A DNA stretch of 64,000 bases, taken from contig NC_063151.1 of NCBI RefSeq assembly GCF_020921035.1, forward strand, positions 10,283,501-10,347,500. Direction: 5' to 3'. Within the stretch, counting starts at the first letter, position 1. Each line of letters starts with the position of its first letter. This document shows positions 11,001-22,602 of this stretch, one piece after another. The stretch comes from Rhodamnia argentea. Its lineage: Eukaryota; Streptophyta; Magnoliopsida; Myrtales; Myrtaceae. The notes beneath the pieces are model-generated. The model had not been told where the DNA came from. It saw only the letters and a list, made by a program, of their open reading frames with translations, and did no database searches. The position numbers and the translations under genes were made by a program.

Positions 11001-12540
11001 GTTTCTTTCCGTTTTTCTTCTTTTTCTTATTTTCTTCTTTTGATTCTACCCTTTTGGGCACCTACTTCTAAGTCTCCTATGCCAGGAGGATTACCCGCTT
11101 TAACATAACAACATTACTTAAAATTCACCATGCCTTGGCCTCGAGGTTCTTGGTATGGTCATAATGAACAAGGCTATGATTAAGGAAGTCTCATATCATG
11201 GCATTTTGAAATGATCATATTCTTATCATTCTATTTGCATTGAGAGACCTTGTACATATTAGGATGTGGTCTATGCTCCCCATTGATAGGAAGGCATAGC
11301 GGCTGCGGGACTCCAGACGGCTTTCATAATTTGACCCCATATTTTATTGTTTATTTAGTTTTATACCCATGAATAGCTATTGTTATATATAGTAATTTTC
11401 TCTTTTAATTGAGAGCTGTAATAGAAAGTTTGAGTATTAATTATAGTGGAATCATCTGTTGAATGCGACCTTAATTTAAGAATGAATCGGGATAAATCTC
11501 ATGTCTCGATTTTTTTTCTCGCTTTTATTTTTTATTTGATTGTGTTCATACATCTAATCGCATCGGTGTGATGCTATTCTTTTGCCTCTCCATGTCCATA
11601 GCTTACCGTGCGTGTGGAACCAAAAGATCTGAGCTTAGGATCCTCTCGTGCATCTGTGCTTTAGAAATGTGGGAGCGTCAACATCGTCGGCGAACGAAAA
11701 GTTCCAGACAGAAATGACCGGAGGAGTCTCGTCAGTCGTCACTGCCTCTTTCCCTCCCTCGCCTGCTCGTGCACTGGTCTTCAGCTCTTGCCTCGCTCGC
11801 TCGCGTCGGACATCCCATCCGGTCTCCCTCTGTCGCCCACTTCCACCCCCCCCTGAAACCGAAAACTCTTTTCAAAAGGTTGCAAACCCTTTTCGCCCTT
11901 TTTGTGATTGTGTCTTCCCCCCTCGTTTCTGCCCCCCGATCATTAGAGAGACCTGACCTAACCTTGGAGTCTTTCGCCTAATTTAGGAACCACCCAATTG
12001 ATTCTGAAGCTTTTCATCGCGCAATCTTGAAGAAAAATTGAAATTATGTTTTAAAAAATAACTTCGTATGTTTCTTTAAACAGGCACGACTATTGAAAGA
12101 GTTGCTTAGATCGCTCGTATCAATGTAGACTTGAAAGGAGAGGGAGGGGGTGGTTCATGCCTACTCACTTGAACAAGATAATGGCGATGATCCTATCACA
12201 TGAATACATGATTCCTGAGTGTCAATTTGATGCCATCTTTAGGTTTGGTCTTTTCAATCTCAGAAACCGGATAACTCGAATTGAAAAAAGTTACAAGATC
12301 CTCAAGTGTCGTCCGTTGAAGGCTCGCCTCGTGTTGCAACTCCGAAATGGAACCAGGCTCGAACTTCCCTTCCGGCCACCGGTATCGGCGTGTCGCCCCC
12401 TCCGAAGAGTTCCCGAGATTGGGCCCACAGAAAGGCCCCTCGTGGGCAGAATTATTGCCCACGATTCCTCGGCCCACTTTAGCACTCTTTTCCCCATAGT
12501 GATAGGCTTTACACCTTTTAATTCCCTCGCCCTCCCGCTT
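11001..12540. other. Spacer upstream of the MIZ1-like gene
   Basis: No recognised gene. 11640-11960 is C-rich with short open frames (cysteine- and proline-rich) that show no family motif. The final 500 bases presumably contain the promoter of the downstream gene. Confidence 0.4.
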
Positions 12541-12548
12541 ATTTATAA
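12541..12548 (+). promoter_or_regulatory. Probable TATA box of the MIZ1-like gene
   Basis: ATTTATAA lies 82-89 bases before the start codon, in a sharply AT-rich spot between C-rich stretches. A transcription start about 30 bases downstream would leave a 5' leader of roughly 60 bases. The placement is inferred; no transcript evidence is available. Confidence 0.5.
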
Positions 12549-12629
12549 CCATCTCTCTGTCTTCCATCGTCTTCACAACTTCCCAAGTGCAGAATCAGCG
12601 AGAATCAGCTCCCCATTTCCATCGACACC

Positions 12630-13385
12630 ATGAGAATGATCGACTTGGGCAGCCAAACGGGGCCCCTCCACGTCATCGACACCGCCACCTCCGTCGACTG
12701 CGGCCGCGACGTCCGCCTCCGCCGCTCCCTCCGCTCACTCGTCGAGTGCGTCGTCCCCTGCTGCTGCGGCTTCCAGCCCTCCCCCTCCCCCGACTCCGAC
12801 TCCGACTCCCTCAGCGTCTCCGCCGAGTCCTCCACCCACTGCTCCTCCCTCGTCACCGGCACCTTCTTCGGCTACCGCCGCGGCCGCGTCAGCTTCTGCC
12901 TCCAGGACGACTCCCGCGCCTCGCCCCTCCTCCTCCTCGAGTTCGCCGTCCCGACCTCCTACCTCGCCCGCGAGATGCGCCATGGGCTCCTCCGCATAGC
13001 GCTCGAGTGTGGCCGAAGGAAGGCGGAGGCGGCGGAGGACGAGGACCGGCGGGGGCGGCGAGGCGGAGGCGGCGGCGGCGGCTCTCTGTTCAGCGAGCCA
13101 GTCTGGTCGATGTACTGCAACGGGAGGAAGGTCGGGTTCGCCATGAGGAGGCGGATGACAGCGGGCGACGCGGCGGTGCTGAGGCTGATGAGGTCGGTCT
13201 CCGTCGGAGCGGGCGTCCTGCCGGTCGCAGCGAGGAGCGACAAGGGCAGCGGCGACGGAGATCTCTTGTATCTGCGGGCGAGTTTCGAGCGAGTGATTGG
13301 ATCGGTGGACTCGGAGAGTTTTCATATGATCGATCCGGTGGGGAGTAATGGTCAGGAGCTCAGTATATTTCTTCTCAGGTCGTAA
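12630..13385 (+). CDS. MIZU-KUSSEI 1-like protein (DUF617)
   Basis: A single exon encodes 251 residues. The N-terminal 70 residues are variable and serine/proline-rich. Residues 75-250 match the plant-specific MIZ1/DUF617 domain, with VTGTFFGYRRGRVSF near 75, EMRHGLLRIALEC near 115, EPVWSMYCNGRKVGF near 156, SVGAGVLP near 191, YLRASFERVIGS near 214 and a terminal GQELSIFLLR. A poly-glycine run (145-151) sits in the usual variable loop. The founding member acts in root hydrotropism; most paralogues are uncharacterised, so the role here is unknown. The ATG chosen is the first in frame after the TATA box and gives the usual family length (about 240-260). The gene is strongly GC-rich, unlike its flanks, which is common for this intronless family. 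A neighbouring DUF547 gene lies downstream on the same strand. Confidence 0.93.
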   Translation: MRMIDLGSQTGPLHVIDTATSVDCGRDVRLRRSLRSLVECVVPCCCGFQPSPSPDSDSDSLSVSAESSTHCSSLVTGTFFGYRRGRVSFCLQDDSRASPLLLLEFAVPTSYLAREMRHGLLRIALECGRRKAEAAEDEDRRGRRGGGGGGGSLFSEPVWSMYCNGRKVGFAMRRRMTAGDAAVLRLMRSVSVGAGVLPVAARSDKGSGDGDLLYLRASFERVIGSVDSESFHMIDPVGSNGQELSIFLLRS

Positions 13386-16300
13386 CGCGTGTTACATAAT
13401 TTGTAATTATTAAGTAGCTTAGTTTGAATTCTGTTCAAGCTTATGCTAAATTTAGAATTAAATGAATTTGGGATATACCCGAGAAGAATGGGAAAAGAAA
13501 ACGTTCAATTGTTCATTTTTATTTTAGCTTTAGCTTCCAAATTATCTTTGATTATTCTCTTAAAATACGCAGTTTAAAAAAAAAATCGATTCCCATGCAT
13601 TATTACTATTATTTGAGATGGAACTAGGTAAAGGGAAGTCGTTACGCTAGATCTTCGGGTCAGGCATAACTTGTAGGTAGCTTTAAGTCACGGGGCGAGC
13701 GGAGTCATAGCTAAATGCCCTTATTTAAGCCTATTCGAGTTGATTTTCGAAATCATTTGACTCGATCAGCCCGTGAACACTATACAGTCATATAGGGATT
13801 TCAGCCGGTAATTCTCAACCGGAGCCCTAGTAAAAGCAAGTCTTCATAGGGTAATTGTCATCACTTATGGACTCAGTTTTAATGAAGTTAGTAGGCTTTT
13901 TAAGGAGCAATTTATTCTCTTCGGTAGAAAAATCCCATCATTCTGTAAGCAATACTGAAAAGCCTTTAAAATCGATTGTGGAGGATTCAAAATGAAACTC
14001 GACCAGGGGAAGCAACTATCGACATTTAAAATTGACTTGTCCGAATCAACCACAGAACTCGATTCATTCCGAAACATCGGAGATCAAAACTTTGGTGAAA
14101 GAATTTTCATCGCGGATCATATCCGGCGAAATAGGAAGGTGTCCCCATTTTGGGCGTCACACATCAAGTGGATGGAGATGGATCAGAGCCCCTGTTGGGT
14201 TCCTCTTAACTCCTATTTTTGCTGTATCCGCAGTGGAAGCCTATGGCGCGAAGATATTCCCTCCCACAGTTCAGAAGAATCGACCATTTTCCATGACCGC
14301 ATCGAAAGATGACAACATAAAAGTGACAAACGATCACAAGGTCTCGTCTTGCAGCAAGCTCAGCTCAGCTGTCTGGGGGCAACACCCATGTCCCCACCAC
14401 ACGAGGGGCAAAAATCTCTCAAAAGATTCCATTGAAGTTAGCAATTGTCGATTCTTTCTGTCTCCAACTTCCGATCTCGCCCCAACTTTACCGATAATAA
14501 CCAAGCGAGTCGATTAAACGAAACGATTCTATAGTCTCCGCAAACTGAAAGTAAACCGCAATCCTCTAAACATTTTACCATCGAGACTGAGAACGGATGG
14601 ACGAACGTTGCACCTTGAAGAGATCGTAAAGATTGAAGAATATACCACGCCCCACTATTCAAAACGACCCGATTTTTTGTTGAATTGTAGGCACAATTCA
14701 TTGAATCATCGCATAGTTGTATCATGTATGTGACCACCTCTTAATTTTTTTCCTTTTTTTTTTTTTTTTTTTTTTTGGGTGTGAACTCAGGCCCATCAAA
14801 AAGCTCAGAGGTCATGTTCATGGGCTCAATAGTTGACTGGTCCTTGAAACAATAATGGTGTATAAAAAGACGGGAGCTTGAAGTTGAACTTAGATGCATG
14901 GTGACCATGACATCCAACAACGTCCAATATCCAACATCCAACTTGTGGTTGCCTCCCTCTTTTAGGCTTTTGTCTCGATTTCCCTACAATTGAGGGACCT
15001 AGATTTCTTGTCATTGCCCACAATCCAATAACGACATCAACTTTATCGGACAAAGTCTCAAGATACTTCTTCTACAATCAAAGGAGAATGCTTTCCTAAC
15101 AACCTAACAGTACCGTCAGTTTTTTTTTTTATCATATATCCACACATCATCACCGCGTATTTTGCATAAAACACTCATTAACTGGAATATTATGGGGTTA
15201 AAAATAATGATACAACCTGCCGACTGTCGGGCTACTAACTTCCATAATCAAATATACAATTCTCAATATACTTGATCGTTTTCATCGGACGCACGATTAA
15301 TGCTTTAGAAATCGAAATTTTTATTTACTAAGTGCATTTAACGAGTGTTCTAGAAAAAAAAGAATTCATTGACAAGACGCGACGATAACAATTCAAGAAA
15401 TGGGACTTTGGGATGACAAGAGCATGCTCATGAAAGGACATGCACACGAGCATTAGCCCTAATTCTTCCCACTCAATTTTGGCTCCACCACCCACTCCCC
15501 TCCTTTGTTTTTTTTTCCTCCTTTTTTGCATTTGTCCCGTTCTTTGATTCACCCGTGCACAACTAGACAAGGGAAAAAAGCATGCTCCCCCTTTCTTTTT
15601 CTTATCGATTGGAAACCCCGAATTGGATTGATCTACGCCGATTAGTTCTATTCATGATCCGGACGTGAACACATGTGTTTTGTGTAACATCTCCTTTCAG
15701 TCGGATTCTTGAGTTCCGTTCATCTAAATTTGATAATAATGAATGGACTAACATATCTCATTCATTCTTTGTGAACGACTAACGAGTAATGTATAAAGAG
15801 AATCTTCTCTAGTTTTCAGTTGTCCTAGTGTGTAGCAATTGAAAAGGGCCCTCTTTTTATTTCATTTTACTATTCATCGTCCGACCAATTGGACCTCGCC
15901 ATACTTCAAACATAGCTTCACTTCAAGAAATTAAGTAGAGAATACAATTAAACCATTAGAGAACGATGCCGCATGTATTTTATATATTGAAAGTGCTTGG
16001 TTACGGACAAGTTAGCACTGGGGCTCTTTGCACTTTGTTGATAAGCCAGGCCCGAGGCGACAGGCCATGCGATTCAAGAAAGAGGTGCACCAAGTATTTC
16101 GGGCTTTTAATTCGTTAGACCACTCATCAATCCATCAACCTATTTGGGCTGCCTTTCTTATTTTGAAAACACAAGTTCTTACTCATATTGACCCCGAAAA
16201 AATAGACCCAAAAAAAAAAAAAAAAATTAGACAAGTGGGATTGTTTCTAATTAGGGATTGCATAGCCGAGGGAAGATTCTCAATTTTGACTTGTGTTAGG

Positions 16301-18849
16301 CAGATATGCTAATGGAACCAACTTGTTGCTACAAGATAAGCCATCCAAGTGAAACTTATAAACACAGTAAATGTTGGTGCGAGAAATATCGAGACGTGCC
16401 GATATCCCTCTTCATGCGGAAATCGCCTGCATTAACGGAAGGCAAGGAGGTTGTAATTGGAAGCAGAGACTATATCCACTTCATCTTAATTTAGGTGAGT
16501 TAAGTGTGTGTGAGATGTGATTCAAGATTTTTCGGAATTTTCATGCTCCGTCGTTGCTCTAACTCATAGGTGCTTGGGGCCTTGACATGTACAGCCTCGG
16601 TTCGACTTGACTTATGTAAGACTTTTGTCGATGTGTTCTTTTCTTTTTGCGAGATGACATGCCTAAATCTATCGCTCAAGTTGTCCTTGCTCTCTGCATC
16701 AGCTATGTGCAGCAGTTTGCAGAGTTTAGTGCTCATGTAATCCATAGCATATTAGCCTATAATAAAGCTCGTTGTAGGGTTTGGATCCTCGCAGCATATC
16801 GACTTGCGTATCGTGTGTAGGCAAGTCTCATGGACAGGAGGTTTTCAAGGCCCGATGAACCGCGGAAATAGCCTAGATGAATGGGCTAGCCTTGAAGCTC
16901 ATTAGTGTCTAGGGTTTCATATGTAAATATTCTCAACGGTGTTACGTGAAATGTATTATAATTTTATTTTAGAGAACTCTTGTACTTTATCGGGTTAGTT
17001 GGTAAATAGGGAGATAACGTCTCCACAATTAGATTAACGGGTAGCCTACGATTGTAATTAGAGGGACTTAAGCAAATATAGATGCCTCATTTCCTTCATT
17101 TGGATCAACCCACGATCCCAACAAAGACGCGCAATAGAAGCATTCTTTCCCCGATACACTCCTCTTTCCCTCTATGATCCGATGCTCAAGTAAGCGAGCG
17201 AGCGAGCGATAGTTTGAGGGGAAAGCTAATCTTAGCTGACTCTAGTAAGGGGCGAACGAGTCAAATGAAGCCTAAATGTTGGATGGTAGTGATCTCAAGT
17301 GTCGGCCCCTCGACACAAGCATCATTCTTCTTGTTTTTTTTTTTTCCTTGTCACAAAGTGAGCCAAAGTCCATATCTCATCTTTGTATTTTAAATGAACG
17401 AAAACCACTTTTTAGAGTTTAGAATCATTACAAGAACCCAGGCTCAGATCATTTCTACTCAAGACAAGGTCCACTGTGGCTATTATAAAAAGACAACAAT
17501 GCTAGTTCCACTTCGTTTCCGAAAGCAAAGAGAGAGAGAGAGAGAGAGAGACAGAGAGGTTGATTGGTCCATGAGGTGAATGAAGTAGGTGAGGGTACCA
17601 TGAAATCAATTCAGCTAATTCAAATATTATCTTTTGTACCTTATTTATTGCCCGAACCTGAGCCGTCAACTGTTCTGGAATCCAGTTCATTGGTCACGTA
17701 CGTGAAAGTTTATCATAAATTCATGGGCCATGGCGATTGCAAAACCCTAGCTACTCCTCTGTGGTTTCCACATCTGACAGCACTCGAATTTTTTTGCTTT
17801 CATTTTCCATGCGAGCATGAAAATGGCAGGGACAAAAATCTTAAGCAAAATCACACAAATTGTTTCTCGAACTTTGATCTGATATACAACATGATATCTA
17901 AACTTTTAATTTATTTAGTGTGATCCCTTGACTTTTGGTACATGTTCAATTTAGTTCATGAGTTAAATAATCTAGAGATATGGTTGAATCTAGAGATATA
18001 GTAATTCAAGAAGTACTCGGGTTGAACAAATTAAAATGCAAGAACCACACTGCACATTAGGTTAAAGTTCAAGGACTACATTAAAAAAAATAAAATTCAA
18101 GGATCATATTGCACACTAGGCCAAAGTTCAAAGAACATTTGCGTAATTATCCCTAAATTTTAAGATTAAGGGTGATTACAAAAGAGGCATATATATTAAT
18201 TCTTTTTAGCAAAATTAGTAAGGGAGTTTGTTAATGAGTATCCCGATACATTAAAATGAAAATAATTTGTCATCGAAACTTAGCCATATTTAGGACTGTT
18301 CCCGTGTTGTGCTGTGCGAAATTGGCACTTTAAAATTTGAAACTATTCCAAACTGAACATACTAAACGAGGGCTCCAAAGGTACTCCTTAATAGAATCAA
18401 ATCAATAAATAGGTTTTTGTTCTTTTTAGTACGTGAACAAATGTATATCTTGTAGTGAAAGCGACTACCTCAACCAAGTAAACGTTTGATGGCCTTCACA
18501 AAGAAATTGCAAAAAAAAAAAAAAATTGAAAGGGGGCAGCAAAAAGACAAAAAACTCTATGAAATTAATAAATGTGGAACCAATGCAAAATCATGAGTCA
18601 CCAAACTTATGTTGGTCCGCATTGATAAAGCTCCCAATTACACGAAAAATCAAATAAAAAATAAATTGACTAGGGTCCCAAGTTTTGAGGTCCAAAGGAA
18701 TGCCCCGATTTGGATGACAAGCGTGGGCATCCCCCCTAAATAAATAAGGCTGGTTTGGTTCTTTGTACTGAAATCGTACTCATAAATGCAATCCACAAGA
18801 AAACGCGTTGTTGGTGGACCAAAATCAACCGCATACTTGGCCTCTCATT
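13386..18849. other. Long spacer without recognised gene
   Basis: About 5.5 kb with no exon series or family motif that I can support. It contains poly-T/poly-A runs (about 14752-14776 and 16209-16226), a GA repeat at about 17528-17550, and at 17870-18150 a set of related phrases of the 'AAGTTCAAGGACTACATT' type of the sort found in plant MITEs. Confidence 0.4.
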
Positions 18850-19030
18850 CTAACCTTGAGCTATTAGGGAATTGCCTCTGTGACCGCTCTTCCCATTTAG
18901 GAAAAGGGAAGTTGGGGGTTCGAATCCCGACCTTCAAGGCGGAGTAGGGTGAAGACGCGCGAGGAGGGGCCAGGGTTTCACAACCTCCACACGGTATATA
19001 GCTCACACAGTGTGGCTTGTATAGAAAAAT
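18850..19030 (+). mobile_element. SINE-like element with tRNA B-box
   Basis: GGTTCGAATCCCG at about 18917-18929 is an excellent RNA polymerase III B-box. It is followed by about 100 non-coding bases and then CTTGTA and an A-rich tail from about 19016, the layout of plant tRNA-derived SINEs. The expected A-box about 40 bases upstream is not clear, and no target duplication was identified. It is not a tRNA gene: no cloverleaf can be drawn. Confidence 0.4.
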
Positions 19031-21790
19031 AAGATAAAATAGAACCGGACCAAAAAAAATATATATATATAACCTTGATTTTCCCCAACAAAAAAAAAAA
19101 ATCTTTGATTTTCGACCCAAAAAGGAAGAGAAAAAAAAAAAAACCTTGATTTGGACTCTTTCGCTATGATTAGCTAGCCTCGAGAACAATTAACCCGCTA
19201 TCGTGTAGTTTATGAGAAGATGAAGGCATCGAGCAGTACGGTCCGAAATCTAGATGGACTAAGCAGATATGTCTCGGACCGAAAATTCTTTAATGAGCAT
19301 GAGATCCTTATGACAAAGATAAGAGGAAATAGCTGTATCGATTGCAAACCAACCCCCTCCTAAAAAAAATAAAAAAATCCTTTTAACCTACAATGGAAAT
19401 TGTACGATAATTACTAATTTTCTAACCATGCCCCGTCACCAATAAATAGCCATATCCTCGGTGAATAAATGATTACGGGGAAATTTACATTTCCGTCCAT
19501 TTTTACCGTTTCAACCAAATGACTTTCCCATTTAACGAAAAAAGGGCAAAAAAACAAAAAACAAAAAGAAGACATTTTTAAAGAATCGTACATGACCACA
19601 AATGCCGGTCATTTTATTTTTTCAATTGACTTTCTCACTTAAAGAAAAAAGAAAATAAAAAAAAAATACATTATTAACAAATGATCGCAAATGCCTTTTT
19701 TACGATAAATATACCATACATCGGATGTTAAAACCAGAAAAGTTAAAAGTAAAAAAATACTTTAAATATCGCCCCGCATAACCAGCGTCAAATATTCAGG
19801 CATAAAGGAAACTCAAAGCAATGTCACTTTTGAACTTACATTCATTAGCATCTTGCAAAGTATATCAATACATTGATGGCGTCCTTTAAGAAAAATTCCA
19901 TCATGCGGAAATAATAATAATAATAAAAAGAAGAAGAATAAGAAATCTGACACTGGGCCTTGGCCCAGATCTGGTGGGCCTCAGATCTGGCGATGGCGCG
20001 AGCGAATCTACTCCCCGCGCTTACCTTTACCGCCATTAAATGCCGTTATGCTCATGGGTGTCCCCCGCCCAACACTCTCCACGTACAATAATAGGAATAG
20101 CAAATAATAATCTTTATCATCAGAATTTCAAAAAAAAAAAAAAAAAACTATTTTTTTTTGAGAAATTAATAAACAACTGAATTGACTATATTGCCCCTCT
20201 CTCCTACCTCCTCCTCCTCCTCCTCGTCCTCCTCCTCGTCATTACAATTTACAAATGGGAGTCAGATCAGAGCATCTATTGGTCCCGTCATCATTACCTG
20301 CAGGCTGACCACCCCTCCTCGCAAAAGCCAAGGCCCCGATTAATATTATATTTGTTTCCCTCACTCTTCTTCACGGGGGTTTTTATATATAAAAGATATG
20401 TAATTGTCTTCTTTATTTCCCATCAGGCGTGTTTTGTCGGCAGTTCTTACAGTGTCTGTCTATTTTAGTCGTAGAATTCAGTTAACATGTCGTTTTCCTT
20501 GTCTCGCGAATTGCCTTTTTAACGGGAATTACAGCAGGGCGGGGCCTTGGGAAACCTCTCCATCGCCTCGGCTTCGAACTCAATAACGGGGATCGCGGAA
20601 ACTTGTTAATCGCATTAAGAACGTTGATATCCTTATTATTCTCAATGTACTGATTATGCATAAACACGAGAGATTGCACGTCGAAAGTTGCAGACTTGTC
20701 CTAATTGAATTCCTAAAAGGGTCTCCCGAGAGCACTCGGGTTTCCGAAACCCATCCGGATATATTCCTCAATAAGTGCAGACACTTCATGAAACACGACC
20801 CTATTGAGTGTCGAGGAGGGTCGCTGGTCCGGCTTTGTTGGTATTAATTTTCGGGGACCATGAACAAAGGGGCTGGAACAAATTATTCAGGAACCGAGAA
20901 ATTCAATGTTGGACACTGCCGCCCCCTCCTTCTTTCGTTTTTCCATACCTGTCGGGTCCTTTTGCCAGTGAAAAAGAAGATGGAAAAGATTGGAGTGCTG
21001 AGGAAGCTGGGAAGTGGACATAGAATCTCATCGTCTTTGGAAGCCAAAAAAGTCATATGAACTTTCCTTCTCCCTTTCCCACAGTAATAAACAGCACTTT
21101 TACAAAATCCAAGTCCTAGCACTTCCGGTTTGAGATTTGACTCCACACCAACCCAACTTCTGCAGGACAGTAACTGTTCTTCTTCTGCAGAAAACAGAAG
21201 TTGAAATTTTTTTTACCCGGGATCGAAGTTTGGGTCGTGGCTCTGTGAAGGGTGAGTGAAGAAGAGTGGCTTGTGACAGTGAGGATACTTCAGCCATGGG
21301 GAATTGCATTTAGGAATTCAAGGCCACTCTCGATCTACTCTCTGAGCCCCAAGCATTTAATGCCCAAAATACAGGTGTCAAAAAAATAATGCGCTTGATG
21401 CCCTTTTTTTTTTTTTTTTCAGTTCCTTCCCTCCCTCACCTCCCATAATACCCAATAACCACTTTAGAAGAAGTGGATTCTGGTAAGTGATGAAAGATGA
21501 GCATCTGGTCAATTCTTCTTCTCCAAGTTTTAGCACCCTTTTCTTCACTCAAGAGATTATCATTTGAAGTTTTTTTTTGGCTGTTTTAATTCAAGTAGTG
21601 TTATTTTATGGGCTTGCATTGAGATTGAGTTCACTGTAGCTGATTAATGTTGTTTGTTTGTTTTTGCTGCGGAAGAAGACTCGAGTAGTTTTCTCTGTAC
21701 ATCGTCTCTGTTCTTGTTCATTGAGCGAAATTTTTTTTTGCATGAGGGGGTTTGCAAGTGGAGGTAGGCAGAACCAAAAAGTACTTGCTC
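19031..21790. other. Spacer upstream of the DUF547 gene
   Basis: No gene recognised. A TATATATAAAAG motif at about 20384-20396 looks like a promoter element but no coding exon follows it nearby. The part after about 21500 may be promoter or leader of the DUF547 gene. Confidence 0.35.
20208..20240. repeat. (CTC)n microsatellite
   Basis: A run of CTC/CCT triplets with one CTCGTC interruption, beside AT-rich DNA. Confidence 0.8.
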
Positions 21791-21797
21791 TTTTTTG

Positions 21798-21833
<36 letters not shown>

Positions 21834-21834
21834 G
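21798..21834. repeat. (CT)n tract upstream of DUF547 gene
   Basis: CT repeat with one TTT interruption, about 770 bases before the proposed first codon. CT/GA tracts in plant leaders and promoters are often bound by BPC (GAGA-binding) factors; whether this one is transcribed is unknown. Confidence 0.7.
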
Positions 21835-22602
21835 CAAGTCGTAATCATGAACTGCTTACTTTCCACCACCTAATCTAATGAGCATTTGGGTTTTGTTGAA
21901 TTGAATTATGGTCTTTTCTCAAACAGTCGCACTTGCTCTCCTCATGACTCATCATTATTGTTGTCCTAATGCCCCATTCAACATCTCCTCCACCTCTCTC
22001 TGTTTTCCTTGTCCCTACTCGTAGAGATTGTGTGGGATTTTGATCTTGAGATGCCTTCTTAAACAAACCCATCTTCTTCTTTTTCATTTTTTTCCCTTCT
22101 CCCTCTTTCCGGAGGAAACAGAGCACACCCACTTTCATATCTTGAAGTGGGCCGGTCGTCTGCTCGATAAAAATCTTCTCTTGGCATATGTCATTTTAAA
22201 ATCTTGGAGGGTTTGGTTGTTGAATGGCATTCGTGCATTTGGTGAGTGCTTGTTCGAATTGCTACCTGGACACCCATTTCTTGATGTAGAACTAGCAATG
22301 TCAGCTTGTTTGACTTCACATTGTTTTCATTATCTTCTTCTTCTTCCTCTTGCTCATGCTCAAGCGGGTGACATTATATATTCAGGACCTGAAGGAGTGT
22401 TTCTGTGAGGTCTCAAGTCGTTGACAATGAGTGAGCTCAAGCTTCAAGTCTTCACTTTTAGCAGCTAACGAGGTAACGACCTTCAGAGTTGAAGCTGTGA
22501 TCTTCCTTTTCCTATCTTCCTTTCTGTTTACTTTTTCCAGCTCCACAGCTGTTGGTTCAACATTTTCTCTGATTTTGATAGGACGATCAAACACGAAATA
22601 GA

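Noticed and set aside
12587..13348. Long arginine/proline-rich frame and minus-strand frames overlapping the MIZ1-like gene
   Set aside because: They are GC-driven shadow frames; only the frame starting at 12630 matches a protein family end to end.
18893..18965. Candidate tRNA gene suggested by a perfect B-box
   Set aside because: No acceptor or anticodon stem can be drawn around it; it fits a SINE better.
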